From contig JBBRGG010000033.1 of the NCBI GenBank assembly GCA_038240875.1, forward strand, positions 1 to 19,343: a stretch of DNA of 19,343 bases, read 5' to 3'. Position 1 is the first letter of the stretch. Every line of letters starts with the position of its first letter. This document shows positions 13,486 through 19,343 of the stretch, one piece after another. Under the pieces are notes generated by a model. It saw nothing but the letters and a program-made list of their open reading frames with translations, searched no databases and was not told the origin of the DNA. The position numbers were made by a program, and so were the translations under genes. The DNA comes from JBBRGG01 sp038240875 (GTDB lineage: Bacteria > Planctomycetota > Phycisphaerae > Phycisphaerales > UBA1924).

Positions 13486-15888
13486 GTGCCACATCTCTAC
13501 ACTTCTTGCATGGCACACGCACCCGCGAACGCAGCGTCAAATGGGCATTATGATCACCCGGCAAATCGCCTCGCAGGTGAGAGCAGCCCATATCTTTTGC
13601 AGCACGCGCACAACCCGGTTGATTGGTGGCCTTGGGGTGATGCGGCGATTGCCGAGGCTCGGCGGCGCAACGTGCCGATCTTTCTCTCAATTGGTTATTC
13701 GACTTGCTATTGGTGCCACGTGATGGAGCGTGAGTGCTTCGAGAACGCCGACATCGCGAAGCAGATGAACGAATCGTGCGTGAACATCAAGCTTGATCGT
13801 GAAGAGCGCCCCGATCTTGACGAGTTGTACATGGCCGCGACGGTGATGACCACGGGCTCGGGCGGCTGGCCCATGTCCGTCTTTATCGAGCCTGACACGC
13901 TGCGCCCGTACTTCTGTGGCACGTACTTTCCGCCCACGTCCAAGATGGGACGGCCCGGGTTTCCTGATGTCATCCGCGCGATGGCCGAGGCCTTTTCCAA
14001 TACCCGCGAGAAAGTTCAAGCACACGCGAGCGAAATCGCCGACGCGATCCGCGAACATCTTGGCCCGAGCCGCGAACTAACTCCCGCCGCGATCGGCGCC
14101 ACTCATGTTGCTAACGCGGTCCAAAGCCTGATCGCGATGCACGACCGCGTCCAAGGCGGTTTCGGACAAGCTCCCAAGTTTCCGCAGCCTGTATTCCTCG
14201 AGTTTTTACTTGATGCACGCTTGCGTGCCGCAGATGACTCGACCTCTGACGCGATCGATATCGTGCTTCGTAAAACACTCGACGCGATGGCACTAGGCGG
14301 CATTTTTGATCAGGTTGGTGGCGGCTTCCACCGCTACAGCGTCGATGCCCAATGGACCGTGCCTCACTTTGAAAAGATGCTCTATGACAACGCGCAGCTC
14401 GCGCCGATCTACTCGCGCGCGTCGGCGATCCTTGCTGATCCCTTCTTCGCCCACATCGCAAGGCGAACGCTCGACTATGTGCTTCGCGAGATGACCAATC
14501 CGCAAGGCGGTTTTCACAGCGCACAAGACGCCGAGGTCGATGGCCGTGAGGGAAAGAACTATGTTTGGGACTTGGAAGAGATAACAGCCGCGCTTACGCA
14601 AGCAGGCCTTTCGAGCGACGACATAGCACTCGCGGCGGACCTGCTCGGCGTAGCCGACGGCCCAAACTTTCAAGACCCGCATCATCGCGACCAGCCCGCG
14701 ACCAATGTGCTGCGATTGAGCGATCGGCCTGAAATCTCGGCACAAAGGCGGGGCAAGGCAGCCGCCCAACTTGAAACGCAATTGGCGAGTATCCACCAAG
14801 CCCTCTATGCCGCTCGCGCGCAGCGGCGTCAGCCCAGGCTCGATGACAAGTCAATTGCGTCATGGAACGCGATGATGATCGCCGCGTTTGCGCGCGTCGG
14901 GCGCGATCTCGCCGAGCCCAAATACATCGCCGCGGCTCATCGTGCCGCGCAGTTTGTTCGCGCTCACTTAACCGACGAACAAGGCAGGCTTCTGCGCACG
15001 ACGCGGCAAGGTGTACCTGGCCCGCTCGCGCTGCTGGAAGATCACGCCGCGGTTGCAATTGCTTACTTTGAGCTTGTTCGTAGCGGGCACGAGGAGTACT
15101 TGCCGCATGCCAAAGCCATCCTCGGTGTAGTTGAGCGCGAGTTCATGGACTCAGCAACAGGGCAGGTCTTTGACACGCGCGATGCGCAGTTTGATCTCTT
15201 CGTCCGTGCTCGCGCGACTCACGATGGCGCAGTGCCTTCGGCTTCTTCGCTTTTGCTTCATGCGTTTCTCGACGCGCACGAACTAGCACAGACCAAAGGC
15301 CAGCGCGAATACCTCGGCCTTGCAACGCGATCACTCGCATCAATGGCGGGCGCGCTCGCGCAGTCGCCGGTTGGATGCGTGAACGCGACGCGCGCGCTGC
15401 TGCGTGTGCTTACAACGCCTGAAGCCGCCGACGAGTTTGTTGTCGCTGATTCTGCGTCATCCGCGAATTCATCGCAGTTGCAAGATACCGATCCAGTCTC
15501 GATCTTCGCGGGCGTTGATCGGCTGACGATCGCGCGCGAACTTCCCGCTGAGACTCATTTGCTCATCAAGATCGAAGATGGGTATCACGTTCCCGCAGCG
15601 GACCCAGGCATGCAAGGCTTGATTCCCTTTCGTGTGCACATCGTCGGCGGCACGGGGGTCGTGGCATATGCCGAGTACCACGAAGGGGACGCGTACCCGA
15701 AGAACGCGGATGACCCGGCGCATACGCACCGCGCGTACCAAGGCGTCTTTGATCTGCGCGTTGCGCTCGAACGCGAAGGCGAATGGACCGGACGTCCGTT
15801 GCTCGCGGTGACGTACCAGGCATGCCGCGACGATGCGTGCTTGCAGCCAAGAACCGTCGAGCTTGATATCGCGCTTGATCCGGCGTGA
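13486..15888 (+). CDS. DUF255 (YyaL/SPATA20-type) thioredoxin-fold protein with a DsbD-N-like C-terminus
   Basis: The N-terminal third has the DUF255 signature: NRLAGESSPYLLQHAHNPVDW, then a thioredoxin-like CYWC (Cys74, Cys77), then LDREERPDLDELYM and GGWPMSVFI. The middle, about residues 190-640, is the helical (alpha/alpha) barrel part, with HFEKMLYDNAQL and DDKSIASWNAMMI. Family members are usually about 670-700 residues; this one has 800. The extra C-terminus (about 684-800) resembles the N-terminal domain of DsbD, ending YQACRDDACLQP with a Cys pair (Cys780, Cys785). The function of DUF255 proteins is not settled; a thiol-redox or carbohydrate-linked role is usually guessed. No signal peptide is seen. 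The start is GTG at 13486 (AAGG very close upstream) or ATG at 13510 (no clear ribosome site). It lies 16 bases after the unknown gene. Confidence 0.93.
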   Translation: MPHLYTSCMAHAPANAASNGHYDHPANRLAGESSPYLLQHAHNPVDWWPWGDAAIAEARRRNVPIFLSIGYSTCYWCHVMERECFENADIAKQMNESCVNIKLDREERPDLDELYMAATVMTTGSGGWPMSVFIEPDTLRPYFCGTYFPPTSKMGRPGFPDVIRAMAEAFSNTREKVQAHASEIADAIREHLGPSRELTPAAIGATHVANAVQSLIAMHDRVQGGFGQAPKFPQPVFLEFLLDARLRAADDSTSDAIDIVLRKTLDAMALGGIFDQVGGGFHRYSVDAQWTVPHFEKMLYDNAQLAPIYSRASAILADPFFAHIARRTLDYVLREMTNPQGGFHSAQDAEVDGREGKNYVWDLEEITAALTQAGLSSDDIALAADLLGVADGPNFQDPHHRDQPATNVLRLSDRPEISAQRRGKAAAQLETQLASIHQALYAARAQRRQPRLDDKSIASWNAMMIAAFARVGRDLAEPKYIAAAHRAAQFVRAHLTDEQGRLLRTTRQGVPGPLALLEDHAAVAIAYFELVRSGHEEYLPHAKAILGVVEREFMDSATGQVFDTRDAQFDLFVRARATHDGAVPSASSLLLHAFLDAHELAQTKGQREYLGLATRSLASMAGALAQSPVGCVNATRALLRVLTTPEAADEFVVADSASSANSSQLQDTDPVSIFAGVDRLTIARELPAETHLLIKIEDGYHVPAADPGMQGLIPFRVHIVGGTGVVAYAEYHEGDAYPKNADDPAHTHRAYQGVFDLRVALEREGEWTGRPLLAVTYQACRDDACLQPRTVELDIALDPA

Positions 15889-16100
15889 ACAATTTTCCAC
15901 ACGAACACAATCGGCGTGACAGGATATAAGAATCCTACTTGAAATTGTGCTGTCTTGGGTACTCTCTTCGAGAGAAGCTTATAGCTTTACTTTTTCTACA
16001 CATCTTCGCTCGATTTAAATGTGATTCGTATGACTCAAGGCGGATCACATACGCTACGAATCCTGCAAACTTGATGCGAGGTCTCGTACAAAGTAGAATG
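15889..16100. other. AT-rich convergent gap with several short inverted repeats
   Basis: No gene is seen between the DUF255 stop and the RNase R terminator. Small structures are present. CTCTC/GAGAG (15962-15974) is followed 16 bases later by TTTTT, possibly a weak terminator for the DUF255 gene. GATTCGTA (16023-16030) is an exact reverse complement of TACGAATC (16055-16062), with CGTATG/CATACG (16027-16053) as an overlapping alternative. Confidence 0.4.
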
Positions 16101-16128
16101 AAAAAACCCCCTCTTGGCGAGAGGGGGT
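16101..16128 (-). terminator. Intrinsic terminator of RNase R
   Basis: On the minus strand ACCCCCTCT and AGAGGGGGT form a perfect 9-bp GC-rich stem around a five-base loop, followed at once by six T. The stem lies 38 bases past the RNase R stop codon. This is a textbook factor-independent terminator for leftward transcription. Confidence 0.9.
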
Positions 16129-16165
16129 GTACCCAAAGCACTTTGATATCCAGTGACGATTTGCT

Positions 16166-18643
16166 TTACTTATCGCGTCGGTGCTGCTTCTTGCTCTTAT
16201 CGCGTTGCTTGCTGCGCTGGCTGCGTTTTTGCGAGCCGGTGCGACCTTCGCCACCAAACCCCGCGCCCTTTCCGGGCGTGAACCCGCCACCAATTCCGCT
16301 ACCGATTCCACCGGGACCACTGGGCGCGATCTTGCGAGCCTTGCCCGCTGCGCGCGTCGCCGCGTCATCAAGTACCAACTCAAGTTGACGCTTCGAGAGA
16401 TCGACCGAAGCGATCTTGACCCGCACCGAATCGCCAAATGAAAAGCTACGGCCTGATCTCTGATCGACTAGCGCACCTGTTTTTTGATCGACCTTCCAAA
16501 ACGGCGTTAGGTTCTCGCGCGTGGCGTCGCCTGGCAAGTCTTCGGCTTTGACAAAGCCGTCGGCCATGTACTTGTCGATTTGCACGAACAAGCCGCGCGG
16601 ATTGATCCCCGTCACGACGCCCGGGAAAACTTCGCCAACTTTATTTGACAAGAGTTGCAACACCAGGAAGTTCTTGAGTTCGCGTTCCGCAGACTCAGCA
16701 TTGTCTTCGCGCTGCGAAGCGTTTCGCCCAATCTCTGTCAGTTCCGCAGACTCAGGACACGAAGGCGTACCTCGAAGCTGATTGCCCACCGTGCGACGTT
16801 CGTCGTCGTTGCGTGGCCTCTTGCGACCATTGTCCGTGAGCGCCAAATACGCAGTCAACGCGCGGTGCACGGTCAAGTCGGCGTAGCGGCGGATGGGGCT
16901 CGTAAAGTGTGCGTAGGCCTCGCTCGCGAGCGCAAAGTGTCCGATGAGTGCTGGCGAATATTCCGCACGCGTTAGCGTCCGTAGCACGGCCATATGCACC
17001 GCGCGCGACGCGGGCGTGCCCCGAGTAGCATCAAGCAAGCCCTGAAGCTCTTGCCGCGTCGGGCTCTTGGGAATGCGAAACCCAGCGACCATCGCTGCTT
17101 TGCGCACGTTGTCGGTGTCGCCAGGCACGGGCTCTGGATGGATACGGCGAAGTAGCGGCACGTTGATCTTCTCGAACAATCGCGCGAGCACCTCGTTCGC
17201 CTCGACCATGAACATTTCAATCAGTGTGTGCGTGAATGCGTTATCTTCGCGCTCTGCGTCAACCACGTGCCCGTGTTCGTCGAAGATCAAAACGCAGCCG
17301 GGAAGCTCGAGCGAGATCATGCCTTGTCGCTGGCGCCGCCCGCGGATTGCGCGAGCGCATGAGTTCATTGCTTGCAGCGTATTGATGAGTTGATCGGTAT
17401 ATTTGGGCGCGGTCTTGGCGTGCTTGCGCGCTTCTTCGACGTTGCCATCGATCAGCGCCTGAGCTTCAAGATAGGTCAAACGCTTTGTTGATTGGATCAG
17501 CGTCTGGGCGACGCCTTCGCTTCGCACGGCTCCCTGGCGGTCGTAGTTCATAAACGCTGATTTGCAAAACCGGGGCACGCCTTCTTGCAGCGAGCAGATG
17601 CCGTTGCTGAGCACTTCGGGCAACATCGGAATCACGAGCCGAGGCAGGTACACCGAGTTGCAGCGGTCCTTTGCCTCTTCATCCAAAGGCGTGCTCGGCC
17701 CGATGAAATGCGACACGTCGGCGATATGCACCCCAAGTTCCCAGCCGCCATCGTCGGTCACGCGAATACTGATCGCGTCGTCATAATCCTTGGCATCGGG
17801 CGGATCGATGGTGATGATGAACTCGCCGGTCAAGTCCAGCCGATCAGGCATCGCGGCGGCCCCGCGTTCGCGCCACTGCGCAACTTCGGTCTCAAACTTC
17901 GCCGTGGATTCGCGCGATTGATCGACGCACTCTTCGGGAAACTCGCCCGGCAAGTCATACGCGCAGATCACCGCTTGCGTCTCGACATCAGGCTTGCCCG
18001 CGTCGCCCAGCACGCGCGTGATGACGCCTTCGCCTGCAAGCCCAGACCCCGCCGGGCCAGGCTCGGGATACTTGGTGATCTCGATGATGACCTTGTCACC
18101 CTCGCGCGCGTTCTTAGACTCGGCATCGCGCACGATGATCGGCGCGGTCAGCTCGCGCCCATCGGGCATGACCAGCCATGTTGTGCCACGCTTGGTAAGT
18201 TCGCCCGAAAAACTGCTGCGCTTTCGGCTCACGATCTCCATCACGCGGCCGCTAAAGCCCTTTCCCGGCGCGCCAGGCCGATCGCGCCCGACCTTGACGC
18301 GCACGATGTCACCAGAGAGCGCGTCCATGCTGTCTTCGGCGGAAACAAAGATAGACCCCTCGCGCACCGCCTTGGCAGACTGCACAAATCCAAAGCCACG
18401 CGCGTTGCGACGAAACCCGCCAACAATCTCATTGCCCATCGACGCAATGGAAGGCAGCGCAATAGCGCCACCTTGCATGATCTCGATCACACCTTCGTCT
18501 GCGAGTTCTTGCACCGCGAGCGAGAAAGCTTCAAGATCTTCCTGGGGAACGCCAAGGTCCGTGGCGATTTCGCCCACGCGACTTGGGGCATAGTCGTCGT
18601 GTTTGACGTGGTCGAGCACGCGACGTTGATACCGATCACTCAT
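16166..18643 (-). CDS. rnr: Ribonuclease R, 3'-5' exoribonuclease
   Basis: RNase R degrades structured RNA processively in the cytoplasm, in mRNA decay, rRNA quality control and trans-translation. The protein has 825 residues, normal for the family. An N-terminal winged-helix-like part (about 1-60) is followed by cold-shock/OB domains (GGFRRNARGFGFVQ, then a second). The RNB catalytic domain has TIDPPDAKDYDDAISI, with Asp280, Asp286, Asp288 and Asp289 aligning with the metal-binding Asp residues of E. coli RNase R. HFTSPIRRYADLTVHRAL is also typical. An S1 domain covers about 657-750, then comes a Gly-rich and strongly basic tail (KSKKQHRRDK). Just after the RNB core there is an insertion (LTDNGRKRPRNDDERRTVGN and about 15 further residues) not usual in the family. 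AAAGG lies about ten bases before the ATG. Confidence 0.96.
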   Translation of the reverse strand: MSDRYQRRVLDHVKHDDYAPSRVGEIATDLGVPQEDLEAFSLAVQELADEGVIEIMQGGAIALPSIASMGNEIVGGFRRNARGFGFVQSAKAVREGSIFVSAEDSMDALSGDIVRVKVGRDRPGAPGKGFSGRVMEIVSRKRSSFSGELTKRGTTWLVMPDGRELTAPIIVRDAESKNAREGDKVIIEITKYPEPGPAGSGLAGEGVITRVLGDAGKPDVETQAVICAYDLPGEFPEECVDQSRESTAKFETEVAQWRERGAAAMPDRLDLTGEFIITIDPPDAKDYDDAISIRVTDDGGWELGVHIADVSHFIGPSTPLDEEAKDRCNSVYLPRLVIPMLPEVLSNGICSLQEGVPRFCKSAFMNYDRQGAVRSEGVAQTLIQSTKRLTYLEAQALIDGNVEEARKHAKTAPKYTDQLINTLQAMNSCARAIRGRRQRQGMISLELPGCVLIFDEHGHVVDAEREDNAFTHTLIEMFMVEANEVLARLFEKINVPLLRRIHPEPVPGDTDNVRKAAMVAGFRIPKSPTRQELQGLLDATRGTPASRAVHMAVLRTLTRAEYSPALIGHFALASEAYAHFTSPIRRYADLTVHRALTAYLALTDNGRKRPRNDDERRTVGNQLRGTPSCPESAELTEIGRNASQREDNAESAERELKNFLVLQLLSNKVGEVFPGVVTGINPRGLFVQIDKYMADGFVKAEDLPGDATRENLTPFWKVDQKTGALVDQRSGRSFSFGDSVRVKIASVDLSKRQLELVLDDAATRAAGKARKIAPSGPGGIGSGIGGGFTPGKGAGFGGEGRTGSQKRSQRSKQRDKSKKQHRRDK
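16684..16755. repeat. Direct repeat of 15 bp inside RNase R
   Basis: GTTCCGCAGACTCAG occurs exactly at 16684-16698 and 16741-16755, 57 bases apart (19 codons). On the coding strand the copies encode PESAEL and AESAER, flanking part of the unusual insertion after the RNB domain. The spacing keeps the frame, suggesting a local duplication followed by divergence. Confidence 0.75.
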
Positions 18644-18774
18644 GTTGAAATCCCTTTCGTGATCGAAGCCCGATCATCAGGTTGCAGTTGAAGATACATC
18701 TAAGGAAGTTTGGCTCTGGTCGCAATTGCGCACGTCTTTCCGCACGGTCCGCGTTCGATCCCGCAGAAGCAATT

Positions 18775-19343
18775 TCACTCAATTTGATTCAGCGTCCCGG
18801 CATACGCCATGAACGTCGGCTTGAAAGCCTTGGGCTCAAAGTGAAGCTCCGCACGCGCCTTGTCCAGGCTCGCGGTTGAATCTTCCGAGCCCATCCACGC
18901 CATCCCTTCATCGTAAGGCAACAGCGACGACAACCCAGCGATGTGCGCGACCTTCGCCGCAATCGCCGCAATCGGCCCGGGCACCCCAAACGGCGGCAGC
19001 ATCGTGTTCGCGCTATGCACATTGTTGCGAATGAACCGCAGCATCGCTGGCCACGTCAATTCGTCAGGCCCGACAAGGTTGTAGATCTCGCCAAAAGATG
19101 CTTCGTTGCCAATCGCATCGGCAAACGCGCCCGCTACATCATCTACCGAAACCGGCGCGACCACCGGATCAAACTCGTACGCCGGGCCCAGTGGCACGCG
19201 CGTGTCCTCGCGCACCTTTCGGAAATAAGGCATGAACACGTACGGCGCGTGCAGACCAGTCGCCCACGCCGCCGCTTGCTTGGTAAATTCGCCATCCGCG
19301 CCATGAATCAAGCCCGGACGCATGATCGTCCAATCAAGCCCGC
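18775..19343 (-). CDS. NAD-dependent epimerase/dehydratase (atypical SDR, complex I NDUFA9-like), 5' end beyond the window
   Basis: Only the C-terminal 189 codons are present; the frame is open to the right edge, and upstream of the first Met it reads GLDWTIMRPGLIHG, the usual strand before the substrate pocket in atypical SDR proteins. Later parts fit the family: FDPVVAPVSVDDVAGAFADA, EIYNLVGPDELTWPAML, and a C-terminal segment near LPYDEGMAWMGSEDS. The order resembles the NAD(P)-binding subfamily that includes NDUFA9 and YbjT-like proteins, whose substrates are mostly unknown. The Rossmann glycine motif and the catalytic Tyr/Lys region lie outside the window, so activity cannot be judged. 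It lies upstream of RNase R on the same strand with a 131-base gap. Confidence 0.88.
   Translation of the reverse strand, partial: GLDWTIMRPGLIHGADGEFTKQAAAWATGLHAPYVFMPYFRKVREDTRVPLGPAYEFDPVVAPVSVDDVAGAFADAIGNEASFGEIYNLVGPDELTWPAMLRFIRNNVHSANTMLPPFGVPGPIAAIAAKVAHIAGLSSLLPYDEGMAWMGSEDSTASLDKARAELHFEPKAFKPTFMAYAGTLNQIE

Noticed and set aside
13112..13723. Plus-strand frame of 203 codons overlapping the DUF255 start
   Set aside because: It straddles the ends of two real genes in another frame and is Arg/Ser/Gln-rich with no domain.
15939..16388. Plus-strand frame of 149 codons starting in the convergent gap
   Set aside because: It runs through the RNase R terminator and into RNase R antisense; the Pro/Leu-rich end is the shadow of the Gly-rich RNase R tail.
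17585..18691. Plus-strand frame of 368 codons opposite RNase R
   Set aside because: RNase R is certain here. The antisense frame is Arg/His/Ala-rich, as expected of a shadow in GC-rich DNA.

Overview
The window looks like a chromosomal fragment of a planctomycete, most likely of the class Phycisphaerae. The best evidence is the C-terminus of the secreted protease at 7120-9522. It ends in two EF-hand-like repeats of the CPADYNQDGGVTGDDI type, a dockerin-like tail that I associate with exported proteins of Phycisphaerales. The planctomycete style of the SGNH hydrolase and the use of Asp/Glu-tRNA amidotransferase agree with this. No rRNA, tRNA, CRISPR array, transposase or phage gene is visible. 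The assignment is an inference from protein style, not from a marker gene.

Left part, all on the minus strand (transcription from about 6560 down to 1): a secreted SGNH hydrolase (5071-6558), gatB (3288-4991), a doubtful small membrane protein that begins directly at the gatB stop (3012-3287), a pseudo-receiver plus GAF protein (1470-2885), and an exported lipoprotein-like protein that runs off the left edge (1-1226). The lipoprotein has no start within the usual ATG/GTG set except an internal ATG; a TTG with a strong ribosome binding site fits better.

Middle: a 561-base divergent intergenic region (6559-7119) holds a 9-bp inverted repeat and a possible promoter. It is followed on the plus strand by an 800-residue multidomain matrixin-like metalloprotease. 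A strong hairpin separates this from the convergent DUF368/PopT-type undecaprenyl-phosphate translocase (9664-10872, minus). On the plus strand come galE (11163-12212), an unrecognised 386-residue protein (12309-13469) and, 16 bases later, a DUF255 (YyaL/SPATA20-type) thioredoxin-fold protein with a DsbD-N-like C-terminal extension (13486-15888).

Right part: a convergent gap with a textbook intrinsic terminator, RNase R (16166-18643, minus) and the C-terminal part of an NAD-dependent epimerase/dehydratase (18775-19343, minus) that runs off the right edge.

Several genes serve the envelope or the exterior: the lipoprotein, SGNH esterase, metalloprotease, lipid-carrier recycling by PopT, and UDP-sugar supply by GalE. 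Others are housekeeping (GatB, RNase R). I do not see a compact new defence or biosynthetic system. The most distinctive features are unusual domain architectures and a recurring pattern of short tandem repeats. Those inside genes have periods of 12, 15 or 18 bp, and the two outside genes have periods of 13 and 14 bp, so unit length seems filtered by reading frame.
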